Counted from the first letter of the stretch, positions 1-9,923 are shown. The stretch: DNA of 64,000 bases from Bog-473 sp963800725 (GCA_963800725.1 CAWDCE010000035.1:62001-126000), one strand, 5' to 3'. Program-made: numbers and translations. The notes: generated by a model from the sequence alone, not told the origin.

Positions 1-489
1 TCGGTCGGCTTGCGGTCCAATATCACCATCATGTTCGGTTCGGTCGAACAGCCAGTGCACTGGGCGCGCCACATCGTGCGCACCCGGGATCTCCAACGTG
101 AGACCGGTGGGTTCACCGAGTTCGTACCGCTCCCCTTCGTGCACATGGCGACGCCCATCTATCTCCAGCACAAGGCACGGCGCGGGCCGACATTTCGCGA
201 GGTGCTCTTGATGCACGCGGTGGCTCGGATCGCCTACTTCGGCGACATCGACAACATCCAGGTCAGTTGGGTCAAGATGGGCGTCGAGGGTTCCCGCCAG
301 GTGCTCAATGCCGGCGCCAACGATCTCGGCGGCACGTTGATGGACGAGAACATCTCACGAGCAGCGGGCGCTCAGCACGGACAACGCATGGGTGTGGCCG
401 AACTCGAGTCTCTGGTCGAGCCATTGGGGCGACCACTCGTGCGCCGCTCCACGCTCTACGCCATGGCGGGAACCACCTCGGGCACCTGA
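1..489 (+). CDS. fbiC: F420 (FO) synthase, CofH part of FbiC, 3' end only
   Basis: The frame is open from the left edge of the window, so only about the last 162 residues are present. The residues match the C-terminal part of the CofH half of FbiC, the radical-SAM enzyme that joins tyrosine to the 5-amino-6-ribitylamino-uracil product to make FO, the deazaflavin core of coenzyme F420. Visible family features are TIMFGSVEQ, FVPLPFVH, ARIAYFGDIDNIQVSWVK and the glycine-rich GANDLGGTLMDENI stretch before the end. The radical-SAM CxxxCxxC motif lies outside the window. It ends 20 bases before the next gene, so the two may be cotranscribed. Whether it is a fused FbiC or a separate CofH cannot be told here. 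Confidence 0.9.
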   Translation, partial: SVGLRSNITIMFGSVEQPVHWARHIVRTRDLQRETGGFTEFVPLPFVHMATPIYLQHKARRGPTFREVLLMHAVARIAYFGDIDNIQVSWVKMGVEGSRQVLNAGANDLGGTLMDENISRAAGAQHGQRMGVAELESLVEPLGRPLVRRSTLYAMAGTTSGT

Positions 490-509
490 ATCTGTGGCAG
501 CGTGACGTA

Positions 510-1556
510 ATGACCCCTGACGCCACCGCAGGCCTCGAGGACGACGCTTCTCAGGGCGCATTCGACGCCATCGCCGACGGACATTCGCTCTCGCCCGCTC
601 AGGCCCGCGAGCTGTTGGCCATGGTTGAATCACTCGGCCAGTTGGCCAAGGAGGGCACCGCGGTAGGCGATCTCAAGATTGCCAATGCCGCACTGGCCGA
701 GATGACCGAGGCGTTCCGGGTGTTCCGCCCCTACCGCCACATCCGCAAGATGACCATGTTCGGGTCGGCCCGGACCCAGCCCGACGACCCGGTGTACCTC
801 TTGGCCCGCGACCTGGCGGCCAAGATGGCCGAAGACCATTGGATGACGGTGACCGGTGCTGGCCCGGGCATCATGGCGGCGGGGCTCGAGGGGGCGGGAC
901 GCGACCATGCGTTCGGGGTCAATATCCGATTGCCCAATGAAGAGACCGCCAATTCGTTCATCGCCCAAGATCCGAAATTGGTCGAGATGCGCTACTTCTT
1001 CACCCGCAAGCTGATGCTGATCAAAGAGTCACACGCCTATGCCATCCTCCCTGGCGGATTTGGTACCCAAGACGAATGCTTCGAACTGTTGACCCTCTTG
1101 CAGACCGGCAAGGCCGAGCCGGCCCCGGTCGTGATGCTCGAGACCCCGGGCGGCTCGTACTGGGGTGGGTGGCAGCGCTTCGTCGAAGGCGAGGCCATCA
1201 AGTCCGGGTGGGTGTCGGCCGAGGACGTCGCACTCTTCAAGGTGGCGACCACGGTCGAAGAGGCGGTGGAGGAGATCTGTGGTTTCTTCCGCAATTACCA
1301 TTCATGTCGTTGGGTCGGTGATCTGTTGGTGCTGCGGGTGCACACCGCACCAAGCAAGGCCGAACTGGCCGACCTCAACCGCCGGTTCGGTGACATCGTC
1401 ACTCGGGGGACCATCCGGGTGACGTCGGCGTTCCCACCCGAACGCTCCAGCAACGACCACCCCGAACTCCCCCGCCTCGCCCTGCGGTTCGACAAGTGGC
1501 ATTTCGCCCGGCTTCGCCTGCTGATCAACGCCATCAACGAATGCACGGGTACCTGA
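510..1556 (+). CDS. LOG-family protein (TIGR00730-like nucleotide hydrolase)
   Basis: A 348-residue protein of the LOG / 'lysine decarboxylase-like' Rossmann family, whose characterised members release the base from nucleoside 5'-monophosphates (for example cytokinin activation). The signature PGGFGTQDE is present at about residue 190, preceded by TGAGPGIM and the RKLML segment that normally contribute to the phosphoribosyl site. It is longer than the minimal 180-200 residue LOG proteins, with an N-terminal helical extension and about 100 extra C-terminal residues, as in the larger actinobacterial form. I chose the ATG at 510, just after the fbiC stop, although the frame stays open to 267, because upstream codons only shadow fbiC. 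The substrate is not known. Confidence 0.85.
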   Translation: MTPDATAGLEDDASQGAFDAIADGHSLSPAQARELLAMVESLGQLAKEGTAVGDLKIANAALAEMTEAFRVFRPYRHIRKMTMFGSARTQPDDPVYLLARDLAAKMAEDHWMTVTGAGPGIMAAGLEGAGRDHAFGVNIRLPNEETANSFIAQDPKLVEMRYFFTRKLMLIKESHAYAILPGGFGTQDECFELLTLLQTGKAEPAPVVMLETPGGSYWGGWQRFVEGEAIKSGWVSAEDVALFKVATTVEEAVEEICGFFRNYHSCRWVGDLLVLRVHTAPSKAELADLNRRFGDIVTRGTIRVTSAFPPERSSNDHPELPRLALRFDKWHFARLRLLINAINECTGT

Positions 1557-1563
1557 GCGCACC

Positions 1564-4500
1564 TCACTGAGCGCGGTGCCGTCGGCGCAACGCCACCAGC
1601 CCGCCGCCCCCGGCGATGAGTGCCAGCCCCCCAAGAGCGAACCACAGGCTCGGACCCCCGGTGAAGGCCAGCGGCGTCGAATCTGCGACCATCACCTCGG
1701 GCAGCGCGATCGTCGCCGCTTCGGCTGGGGTCTGGGTCGTCAACACGTCGGTGCAGTGATAGGCGGGATCAGCACGGTACGCGGGCGGCGCCACGAGCTC
1801 GTGGAGGCACCAGGCGTGGCCTGCGGGGACGGTGAAGCTGGCTAATCCGCTCTCGGTGGTCGTCGCCTGGTCCCAGTAGGTATCCCCGGCCGGAAAGGTG
1901 ACGCCCGTCGGGGCCGGCGGCCGCGTCGTGGCAGCGGGGAGGGCACCGACGATGACGATGGCATAGGTGGCACCGGCGATCACCGTGTCGGGCTGGAGCG
2001 CGTTGTACTTGTGCGCGGTCACCGAAATGGTGGCCTGGGTCTCGGGAAGCGCGACCATCGCAGCCGAGGGGGCAGCACCAACGGTCAGGACGTCGGTGCA
2101 ATGCAGCGCCATGTCCGCGAGGTAGTCCGACGGTGCGACGACCTCGCGCAGGCACCATGCGTAGCCCGCCGGCACGGTGAAGCGGAGATTGCCGCCACCA
2201 TCGGTGGTGGCTCGATCGAACCACGTGTCGCCAACTTCTGTAGCCACGTCGCTGGGCTCGGACTGCGCCTGGGAGGTCGGTGGGCCATCGCCCTCGACGT
2301 AGAGGTCATAGACAGCGCCGACGATATTGGTGTCGGGTTGCGCCGAGTTGAACTTGTGCGCGCTGAGGGTCACGGTGGCCTCAGTGTCACTCACGGTGAG
2401 CGTGGAAAGTGAGGCCGGGGTGACTGCGGTTCCCGCCAGGACCGAGGTGCACTGCGGTGCCCCGGTCAGCAGATAATTCACCGGGGCCTGATGCTCGACA
2501 ACGCAGTAGGCGTAGCCAGGGAACTGAAAGCCGAAGTTCGCCGTCCCGTCCGCTGCGGTGCTGGCCCGTGCCATCCAAGTCTGGCCCGTGCGCATGGCGG
2601 CGTCACCCGGTGCGGTGGGGATGGCCCCCGGTCCGTCCCCGCCATCGTTTCGATACAGATCGAGCACCGCACCACCGAGCCCGACCGCTGGGTTCGTGGC
2701 GTCAACTTTGTGGGCGGCCACCTCGACGAAGAGCCCCGCGTCACTCACGTCGATCGGCGTCGAGGCTTGCGCGTTGGTCGCCACGAAGCAGCGGGTCGCC
2801 CCATTGGCCAGACCGGCCGGCGCCACGACCTCGACGAAGCAGTATTGGCTCCCCGAAGCGAGGTTGGTGCCGGTCGTGCACGCACCAGCGGCATTGGTCG
2901 AGCAGCTCGCAACGGTCGTGCCATTGACCGAGCCCGTCCGCACGTCGATCACGGCGCCCCCGAGCGTCACCAAGGCGGGATTGACGTTCCCGACGGCGGA
3001 CTTCTCGAAGCTCGCCGCGACCAGCGCCGCGTCAGTGAAGGTGACCACGCCGACCTGCCCGGGCGTGAGCACAATTGCCCCGGGTGCTTGCGGGTCGAGC
3101 GCGTAACCGGGGGGCGCCGCGACCTCCGAAACTCGGTAGTCCCCCGGCAACAAGGCGGCGCCGTCGTTACCCCCCGGCGAACAGGTACCGGTGCTCGAGG
3201 TCGTGCAGGTGCCGAGATCGTCACTGAAGGTGCCGAGGTGCGAGGAGTCGTAGACGACCTTGAGCACCGCACCCGCCAACGGCGTGTTGGTCGTGCGATC
3301 CACCTTGAGCAACGACAAGGTGGCCGCCACCACATGGTCCATCACGTCGATCGTGGTCGGTACATGGCCTGGGGTGACCGCGACGCTGAGCGGTGCGATG
3401 GCTTGATAGCCCGGAGGCGGCGTGGTCTCGGTGAGGGTGTAGGTGCCCGGGATCAATCCGCTCAAGGTGCCCGACGACCCTTGCGGGCCCACCGTCAAGG
3501 TGCCGACGATGGCGGCGGACGACGGACCGGCCACCGTAAAGACTGCTCCGCTCACCGAGGTGTAGGCGGTGTCATCTCCGGTCTTGTCGAGATTGAGACT
3601 GCCCAGTGACGCATCGGTGAAATCAAGGGTCCCCGCCTGACCCGGGCTGAGGGTGACGACCTGTCGAGCGGTCGTGGGGTCGAGGTAGTAGCCCGGTGGT
3701 GCGGCGGTCTCTTGGACCGCGTAACGCCCCGGCAGCAGATCGGCGCCGTCATTGCCGTTCGGGGCGCAGGTCCCCTCGCCATTGGTGGTGCAAGTCCCGA
3801 GATCGTCGTCGAAGATCGAGTTGGCGGTGCGTGAGTAGGCCACGTCGAATACCGCGCCGGCGAGCGGTGCGCCACCTTGTGCGTCGTGCTTCGTAATGAG
3901 GAGCGTCGCAGCACTGATGCGCTCGGTGGCCGTACCGGTGAATGAGACCACCGCGTTGGCATTCGCGTTGACCGTGACTGATTGGTCGGCCCCGAGCGTG
4001 TAGCCAGGTGGTGCGGTGACTTCGTGAACGACGTAGGTGCCAACCGGTATCGGGGTCGACGCCGCGGTGATGCCGCCAGCATTGGTGGTCAGGGTCGAGA
4101 GCACGACTTGGCCGCTGAGGACAGAAAAGACCGCTCCGCCAACCGGGTAATAGGCCTGGTCGTCGCCGGATTTGAGAACCGACACGGTGCCCGTCAGGAT
4201 TTGGGCGACGCCCGCCGAGGTGAGCACCTGATCGACGCCGGCTGGGATCGGGGCACCGAAACTGGCCAGGATCTGGGCGGCCAGATAGTCGGTGCTCGGG
4301 TGCGAGAAGGTCAAACCGGGTACCCCGAGCGCGGTCGCCACCGAAACGGTGACCAAAGCTTGGGCCGACACGGTCGCAAAGATCGTCAGCGCGACATTCC
4401 CGTTCGCATCGGTGCTGATGCTCAATGTCGTCGGGCCGCTCGCCGAATTGAATGCGCCGTTGGTGATCGACACCACGATGGTGAGCCCGGCGACCGGCTT

Positions 4501-5148
4501 GGCGCTGCCGGCGAACTGGACGTGCAGATTGTCGATGGCGTTCCCCGTGAACGTGGTCGCACCGGTGCTCAGTGCGGTGGAAATGACCACGGGTGCATCG
4601 GCGGTTCCCTGCGCTTGGACATACCAATTGTTGAAAGCATCGAATGCGGCGAGGACGCCGGGATCCATGGCCGGCAGTGGCGTCCCCCACACCACCGCGT
4701 CGTAGAGAAGCTTGGCCGCTGCGCCCGCTTGGTCGGCACTGAAGAGTCCGGGGACCCCGCCCCACCAACCCAGTGCCTGACCTTGGCTGAACGCGAAGCC
4801 GAGCACGTTGGTGTCACCAGCGGCGCCTTGTGGCGCGGCGCCCGCGACATAGGTGTAGGCCGGCACCGGGAACGCTCCCCCGCTCGCCGGTGGGTCCGCG
4901 CACAAGCCAAAGCCCGTGGCCGTCGGGAATCCCGGACCGTAGGTGCCGTACCAGGTGCTCTCCGCGTTGTAGTCGGCACAGAACCCGGTGCCCGGATCCG
5001 GCGGCTGGGTGAGCGGACCACAGGCGATTGGCCCGTCGGCGAATGCCGGCAACCCTGGCGCACCCAACCACAGGGCGCCGCCGATCCCGGCGCCGAGTGC
5101 ACCGAGCGCGATGACGAGCGTGCAGAGGTACCGCAGTGCCCTACCCAT
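1564..5148 (-). CDS. Large SpaA/Cna_B-repeat surface protein with LAFTG sorting signal
   Basis: A 1194-residue exported protein. Residues 1-38 form a signal peptide (RYLC, hydrophobic core, AFA). A domain at about 40-180 carries C57 and a Gln-rich SQGQALGWW segment near 121-129, reminiscent of a thioester (TQXA) domain, but this is not proven. Residues about 200-315 look Ig-like. Eight prealbumin-like (SpaA/Cna_B) repeats follow at about 322-406, 413-513, 516-604, 609-707, 711-804, 806-922, 924-1037 and 1040-1150; the first four show the typical E-x-x-APPGY or equivalent motif and a Lys near the repeat start, as expected for internal isopeptide bonds. The last three are a diverged subfamily with paired Cys. 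The end is LAFTG (1160-1164), a hydrophobic helix and RRRHR, that is a wall-sorting signal of the LAxTG type used by class E sortases. No sortase or pilin-type partner is encoded in the window. Confidence 0.85.
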   Translation of the reverse strand: MGRALRYLCTLVIALGALGAGIGGALWLGAPGLPAFADGPIACGPLTQPPDPGTGFCADYNAESTWYGTYGPGFPTATGFGLCADPPASGGAFPVPAYTYVAGAAPQGAAGDTNVLGFAFSQGQALGWWGGVPGLFSADQAGAAAKLLYDAVVWGTPLPAMDPGVLAAFDAFNNWYVQAQGTADAPVVISTALSTGATTFTGNAIDNLHVQFAGSAKPVAGLTIVVSITNGAFNSASGPTTLSISTDANGNVALTIFATVSAQALVTVSVATALGVPGLTFSHPSTDYLAAQILASFGAPIPAGVDQVLTSAGVAQILTGTVSVLKSGDDQAYYPVGGAVFSVLSGQVVLSTLTTNAGGITAASTPIPVGTYVVHEVTAPPGYTLGADQSVTVNANANAVVSFTGTATERISAATLLITKHDAQGGAPLAGAVFDVAYSRTANSIFDDDLGTCTTNGEGTCAPNGNDGADLLPGRYAVQETAAPPGYYLDPTTARQVVTLSPGQAGTLDFTDASLGSLNLDKTGDDTAYTSVSGAVFTVAGPSSAAIVGTLTVGPQGSSGTLSGLIPGTYTLTETTPPPGYQAIAPLSVAVTPGHVPTTIDVMDHVVAATLSLLKVDRTTNTPLAGAVLKVVYDSSHLGTFSDDLGTCTTSSTGTCSPGGNDGAALLPGDYRVSEVAAPPGYALDPQAPGAIVLTPGQVGVVTFTDAALVAASFEKSAVGNVNPALVTLGGAVIDVRTGSVNGTTVASCSTNAAGACTTGTNLASGSQYCFVEVVAPAGLANGATRCFVATNAQASTPIDVSDAGLFVEVAAHKVDATNPAVGLGGAVLDLYRNDGGDGPGAIPTAPGDAAMRTGQTWMARASTAADGTANFGFQFPGYAYCVVEHQAPVNYLLTGAPQCTSVLAGTAVTPASLSTLTVSDTEATVTLSAHKFNSAQPDTNIVGAVYDLYVEGDGPPTSQAQSEPSDVATEVGDTWFDRATTDGGGNLRFTVPAGYAWCLREVVAPSDYLADMALHCTDVLTVGAAPSAAMVALPETQATISVTAHKYNALQPDTVIAGATYAIVIVGALPAATTRPPAPTGVTFPAGDTYWDQATTTESGLASFTVPAGHAWCLHELVAPPAYRADPAYHCTDVLTTQTPAEAATIALPEVMVADSTPLAFTGGPSLWFALGGLALIAGGGGLVALRRRHRAQ

Positions 5149-5242
5149 TGCGCTGGGTGAAGTGGCGCTGCGGGGATGTCGGGCGATTGAGACGCGGGTC
5201 TTTGGGCCTTGCGGTACGTGGCATGCCCGAACCTTGGGTCAG

Positions 5243-5575
5243 CTACCTCCCCCTAACCCTCCCCCAATCCCTCCCATCGGTGGATATCTGTGGATAACCG
5301 GAGGCCCCGTTCGCCGCGATGTATGCGTTGGCGAGGGACTTTGGTTCAGACGCCGAATTCTCCCCCGCCGGGGCCAAGACCGATGCCGCCTTCTCGATGG
5401 CCCGTCGCGCTCGGACGATTCGCCGTTCAAGGGCGATGGCTTCCCCTGTTTCGGCCGAATCGGGGTCCCCAGACGTCGCCCGACGCAACGCGTCGATGGC
5501 CATGTCGGTTAGTTCTTCTGCGAGACCTTCGAGGCGCCCCACCATCTCAGCGAGCGCGTCGTCGGTGGCGCTCAC
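5243..5575 (-). CDS. Small helical protein of unknown function
   Basis: A 110-residue, charged, mostly helical protein that I do not recognise. Residues 1-65 look like two amphipathic helices (ALAEMVGRLEGLAEEL and an Arg-rich ERRIVRARRAIEKA segment); the last 25 residues are low in helix and may be poorly conserved. The GTG start at 5575 overlaps the TGA of the upstream acyl-CoA synthetase gene by four bases (GTGA), which implies translational coupling and supports the gene being real. It could be an accessory of the acyl-CoA synthetase, but nothing in the sequence shows that. No cysteine, membrane segment or signal peptide. Confidence 0.6.
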   Translation of the reverse strand: MSATDDALAEMVGRLEGLAEELTDMAIDALRRATSGDPDSAETGEAIALERRIVRARRAIEKAASVLAPAGENSASEPKSLANAYIAANGASGYPQISTDGRDWGRVRGR

Positions 5576-7191
5576 CCGGGCAAGGCCACGGTCTGGACCG
5601 TGTAATCCCCTTGTGCGTATTTGGCCCGGATCACCTTCTTGTCGAACTTGCCCACACTGGTCTTGGGGATCTCATCGACGAACGCCCACTTCTCGGGCAG
5701 CCACCATCGCGGTACCCGGTCGAGCAAATACGCCAACAGCTCGTCTGCAGTGGGCGACGCACCTGGCGTTGGGACCACGCAGACCAAGGGACGTTCGGAC
5801 CATTTGGCATCTGGAACGGCGATGACGGCGGCTTCGAACACGTCGGGATGGCCAATCACCTCGTTTTCGAGTTCAACCGAGGAGATCCACTCACCGCCGG
5901 ACTTAATGACGTCTTTGGTGCGATCGGAAATGGTCATGTACCCCTGCTCGTCGAGCGTGCCGACATCGCCGGTGCACAGCCACCCATCGTGGAATTTCGC
6001 CGGATCCTCGTCCTTGTAATACGAGCCCGTCACCCAGGGACCGCGAATCTCGAACTCCCCCACCGAGTGACCATCGCTGGGCAGGATGGTTCCGTCTTCA
6101 TCGACCACGCGCACTTCGACACCGGCCACGATCCGGCCAGCCTTCACCTTGTAATACATGTCGTCGTGGCCGTCGATGCGGCGTGCGGGCGGCAGACCGA
6201 ATGCCGCAAGCGGGCTGGTCTCGGTCATGCCCCATCCTTGGATGATGGTGGCGCCGAAGCGCTCCTCGAATGCCTCGATGAGGGATTGGGGCACCGCGGC
6301 CCCACCGGCGGTAATGCCGCGCACGCTCGAGAAATCGACCGGGGACTCGAGGTGGAGCAGCCCGTTCCAGATCGTCGGCACCCCACAAGCCAGCGTCGGG
6401 TGATGTTCGTTGAAGATCTGTCCCAACTGCTCACCCATCAAGAACATCTGGGGCATGATGATGTCGCACCCGGCCAGCCACGCCCCATAGGGGGTGCCCC
6501 AGGCACTGGCGTGGAACATCGGGACAATGATGAGGATGCGGTCACTTTCGGTGACCCCGATCGACGAGGCCGACTGCAACGCCATGGTGTGCAGCCAGGT
6601 GGACCGATGCGAGTACACGACGCCCTTGGGGCTTCCGGTGGTACCGCTGGTGTAACACATCGCCGCGGCGGACCGCTCGTCGAGCTCGGGCCATTCGAAG
6701 CCGGCCTCTTGTGCGCCCAGGAGCGCTTCGTAAGAAAGCGTCGCACCGAGCGCGGACGTGTCGCCTTGGCCCACCACAATGATGGTCTCGACGGTCTTGA
6801 GTTCGTCTTTGATGGCCGCGAGCAGTGGGATCAAGGTGGCATCGACCATGATGATTCGGTCTTCGGCGTGGTTGATGACGTAGGCCAGCTGCTCGGCCGG
6901 GAGCCGGATATTCAACGTGTGGAGCACGGCGCCGAGGCACGGCACGGCGAGGTAGGCCTCGAGGTGCTCTTGGTTGTTCCACATGAAGGTCCCGACCCGG
7001 TCCCCGTCCTCAATCCCGAGTGCTTGGAGCGCCCGGGCCAGCTTCTCGGCCCGCTCTGCAACCTCGACGAACGTGGCCGTGCGAAAGCCGTCGGCTTCGA
7101 TGGTGATGACAGAACTGTCCCCGTGCACGTGCTTTCCATAACCGAGGATGTTGCTGATCAAGAGTGGGGCATCTTGCATCGTGCTGCGCAT
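5572..7191 (-). CDS. Fatty-acyl-CoA synthetase (AMP-dependent, ANL superfamily)
   Basis: A 539-residue acyl-adenylate-forming enzyme that activates a carboxylic acid with ATP and transfers it to CoA. The P-loop Y180-TSGTTGSPKG-190, the A5 motif GWGMTETSP, the A7 motif GDVGT, the hinge DRTKDVIKSGGEWISS and the catalytic lysine in KTSVGKFDKK are all present. The overall pattern (TLNIRL, MFHASAWG, PTIWNGLL) fits the medium/long-chain AlkK-like group, so fatty acids are the probable substrates. I use the ATG at 7191 because upstream codons in the same frame are Arg/Pro-rich and lie in the divergent promoter region. It is coupled by a four-base overlap to the small gene downstream. Confidence 0.9.
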   Translation of the reverse strand: MRSTMQDAPLLISNILGYGKHVHGDSSVITIEADGFRTATFVEVAERAEKLARALQALGIEDGDRVGTFMWNNQEHLEAYLAVPCLGAVLHTLNIRLPAEQLAYVINHAEDRIIMVDATLIPLLAAIKDELKTVETIIVVGQGDTSALGATLSYEALLGAQEAGFEWPELDERSAAAMCYTSGTTGSPKGVVYSHRSTWLHTMALQSASSIGVTESDRILIIVPMFHASAWGTPYGAWLAGCDIIMPQMFLMGEQLGQIFNEHHPTLACGVPTIWNGLLHLESPVDFSSVRGITAGGAAVPQSLIEAFEERFGATIIQGWGMTETSPLAAFGLPPARRIDGHDDMYYKVKAGRIVAGVEVRVVDEDGTILPSDGHSVGEFEIRGPWVTGSYYKDEDPAKFHDGWLCTGDVGTLDEQGYMTISDRTKDVIKSGGEWISSVELENEVIGHPDVFEAAVIAVPDAKWSERPLVCVVPTPGASPTADELLAYLLDRVPRWWLPEKWAFVDEIPKTSVGKFDKKVIRAKYAQGDYTVQTVALPG

Positions 7192-7274
7192 GCTGGGGTC
7201 CTTTCGCCGACCGATCCGCCCCCAAGTATGTCGAGTGTCGACACTTCGCGCCCGCCCGACGACCGTTTCTTGGC

Positions 7275-8208
7275 ATGGGGTCGCCTGTGGTTGCTGTCGC
7301 CGGGCTGGCCGTTGGTGTGCTGGCGGCCGGTGCGGTCGTGCTCGCAGGTGCGGTCGGCCTCTTGAGCATCGGCGAGACCACCGGGCTCCCGTCGGCGGCC
7401 GCGGCGGGGATTCCCGCCTCGGTGCTGGCGCTGTACCGGCAGGCCGCGGCCACCTGTCCGGGTCTGTCGTGGGCGGTGCTCGCCGCCATTGGGACCGTCG
7501 AGTCGGGCAACGGGACGTCAAATCTGCCCGGGGTGCATTCGGGCGCCAACGCGGCGGGGGCGCAAGGACCGATGCAATTCGAGCCGGCGACCTTTTCCGC
7601 CTACGACCTGCCGGTTCCGCCGGGCGGAGCCGACCCTCCGAGCCCCTACGATCCCGCCGACGCCGTGTATGCCGCGGCTCGCTACCTGTGTGCGAATGGG
7701 GCGGGTACGCCGAGCTCTCTGAGCGCCGCGCTCTTTGACTACAACCACAGCTCGTCCTACGTCACTGAGGTCCTCGACTTGGCGCGCACCTACGCCGATC
7801 CTGCGGTCGCCATCGCCGGGCCCGCCGGGCAGGCCGCGGTCGAGTGGGCGCTCTTGCAAGTGGGCACCCCGTACATCTGGGGTGGCGAGACGACCGGTGT
7901 CGGCTTCGACTGTTCGGGCCTGGTCCAGGCCGCCTACAACGCCGTCGGCATCGCGCTCCCCCGGGTCGCCCAGGACCAATTCGATGCCGGGCCCAGATTG
8001 GCCCCTGGTGCTCCACTCGCCCCCGGCGACCTCGTCTTTTTCGGGACGGGGCCCGGTGGCGTCGACCATGTCGGCCTGGTTGTCTCCGACGCGGTGATGG
8101 TCGATGCGCCGCACAGCGGGGCCGACGTTCGCGAGGGACGCGTTCAGTGCGCAACCAGGAGCGGGCTTTGGCGACGAGGTCTTCGTCGGTGCCACCCGGC
8201 CGGGGTGA
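7275..8208 (+). CDS. Secreted cell-wall hydrolase: SLT-like plus NlpC/P60 (frameshifted)
   Basis: About 310 residues. An N-terminal hydrophobic segment (residues 4-35) is a signal or anchor. A transglycosylase-like domain follows, with the catalytic-type Glu in GTVESGNGT and the AGAQGPMQFEPATF segment. The C-terminal NlpC/P60 domain has the Cys in GFDCSGLVQAAY, the His in DHVGLVV and the third polar residue region DAPHSGA. This pairing cuts both glycan and peptide bonds of peptidoglycan. The frame breaks near 8140: the expected C-terminus GFGDEVFVGATRPG is found in the next frame and stops at 8208, so a sequencing indel is likely. Start is the ATG at 7275, divergent from the acyl-CoA synthetase gene. 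Confidence 0.8.
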
Positions 8209-8219
8209 GGGCTTGGCCC

Positions 8220-9860
8220 TCAGTTGGGGCGCCCCCGGAGCTGGCGGTAGCGGCGTACCAGGGCCGCGGTCGAGGAATCTTGTGCGCTCAGGTCCGGTGC
8301 CTCCGGAGCCGAGAGGACCGGGGCCAACTCCTTGGCCATGACCTTGCCGAGCTCTACGCCCCACTGGTCGAATGAGTCAATCCCCCAAATGGCCCCCTCA
8401 ACGAACACCGTGTGCTCATAGAGTGCGACCAGCTGACCGAGCACCGACGGGGTCAACTTGGGTGCGACAATCGTCGAGCTGGGCCGATTACCCGGCATGA
8501 CCTTGTGTGCCACGAGGTCCGCCGCGGTCCCCTCTGCTGCGATCTCCTCGGCGGTCTTGCCGAACGCCAGGGCCTTCGTCTGGGCCAAGCAGTTGGCCAT
8601 CAAGAGGTCTTGTTGGCTGCCGTTGTCGTGGGTGCTTTGCGCAAAGGCGATGAAATCGGCCGGGATGAGCTTGGTGCCTTGATGGATGAGTTGGTAAAAC
8701 GCATGTTGGCCGTTGGTGCCCGGCGCTCCCCAAAAGATCTCGCCGCTCTGGCCGGACACGGCGGTACCGTCGAGCCGCACGGACTTGCCGTTTGACTCCA
8801 TGGTCAGTTGTTGGAGGTACGCGGGGAAGCGGGCCAGGCGATGGCTATAGGGCAACACGGCGTGGGTCTGTGCCCCAAAGAAATTGTTGTACCAGACGTT
8901 CAAGAGACCGGCGATGAAGGGCAGGTTCGATTCGATCGGGGCGGTCTTGAAGTGGACGTCAACGCGATGGAAACCGTCGAGCATCTCGGCAAAATGTTCC
9001 GGGCCGATCGCCACCATGAGCGAGAAGCCAATGGCCGAATCATACGAATAGCGTCCGCCGACCCAGTCCCAAAAACCGAGCATGTTGTCGGGATCGATCC
9101 CGAACGCCTCGACGCCGTCGTGATTGGTCGACACGGCCACGAAATGGTTGGCCACCGCACTGTCGTTGCCCGCTGCCCCGAGTCCCTCGAGGAGCCACTC
9201 ACGGGCGGCGGCCGCGTTGGTGAGGGTCTCGAGGGTGGTGAAGGTCTTCGAGCTGATCACAAAGAGCGTGGTGGCGGGGTCGAGGTCGTGGGTGGCGGCG
9301 TAGAGGTCGACCGGGTCGACGTTGGACACGAAGCGACTGGCGATGTCGGGATGCGCGTAGTCGGCCAGCGCCTCTGTGGCCATGGCCGGACCGAGATCCG
9401 AACCCCCGATCCCGATGTTGACGACGGCGCGGATGCGCTCGCCGGTCGCCCCCCGCCATGTGCCATTGCGAATGCGATTGGCGATGTTGGACATCTTGTC
9501 CAATACCGCATGGACATCGGCGACCACGTCTTGGCCATCGACCAACAATGTGTCGTCTCCGGGCATGCGCAGTGCGACATGGAGGACAGCGCGGTCTTCG
9601 GTGGCATTGATGTGTTGCCCGGCGAACATGGCATCACGGCGGGCCTCGACGTCGGCCGCTCGGGCGAGCGCCATCAACAGGGTCATCGTGGTGTCGCTGA
9701 CCCGATGCTTTGAGTAATCGAGGAACAAGTCGCCGGCCGAGGCATGCAGCCGATCCGCCCTTTGTGGGTCTGAGGCGAAGAGTTCTCGGAGGTGGGTCGT
9801 GCCTATCGCAGCGAAATGGGTCTCGAGTGCCTGCCACTCAGGAGTTTCGGTCAGTTCCAT
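8220..9860 (-). CDS. pgi: Glucose-6-phosphate isomerase
   Basis: An intact 546-residue Pgi, converting glucose 6-phosphate to fructose 6-phosphate in the cytoplasm. Seen in the sequence are NIGIGGSDLGPAMA (phosphate-binding loop), the PGI signature region DWVGGRYSYDSAIG, the Glu-containing ESNGK segment near the active site, and the C-terminal signature QWGVELGK. The length is that of the large bacterial/eukaryotic type, not the short archaeal cupin. It is convergent with the NlpC/P60 gene (12 bases apart). No operon partner is obvious upstream. Confidence 0.97.
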   Translation of the reverse strand: MELTETPEWQALETHFAAIGTTHLRELFASDPQRADRLHASAGDLFLDYSKHRVSDTTMTLLMALARAADVEARRDAMFAGQHINATEDRAVLHVALRMPGDDTLLVDGQDVVADVHAVLDKMSNIANRIRNGTWRGATGERIRAVVNIGIGGSDLGPAMATEALADYAHPDIASRFVSNVDPVDLYAATHDLDPATTLFVISSKTFTTLETLTNAAAAREWLLEGLGAAGNDSAVANHFVAVSTNHDGVEAFGIDPDNMLGFWDWVGGRYSYDSAIGFSLMVAIGPEHFAEMLDGFHRVDVHFKTAPIESNLPFIAGLLNVWYNNFFGAQTHAVLPYSHRLARFPAYLQQLTMESNGKSVRLDGTAVSGQSGEIFWGAPGTNGQHAFYQLIHQGTKLIPADFIAFAQSTHDNGSQQDLLMANCLAQTKALAFGKTAEEIAAEGTAADLVAHKVMPGNRPSSTIVAPKLTPSVLGQLVALYEHTVFVEGAIWGIDSFDQWGVELGKVMAKELAPVLSAPEAPDLSAQDSSTAALVRRYRQLRGRPN

Positions 9861-9923
9861 TCCGGCACATTAGGTGAGGCAAGGGGCCGTCAGCGCACTC
9901 AGCTGTTGACCGCCTGGCGGAGT

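Noticed and set aside
267..509. Upstream extension of the LOG gene in the same open frame
   Set aside because: Translates to Arg/Gly-rich sequence overlapping fbiC in another frame; the ATG at 510 fits the family and follows the fbiC stop.
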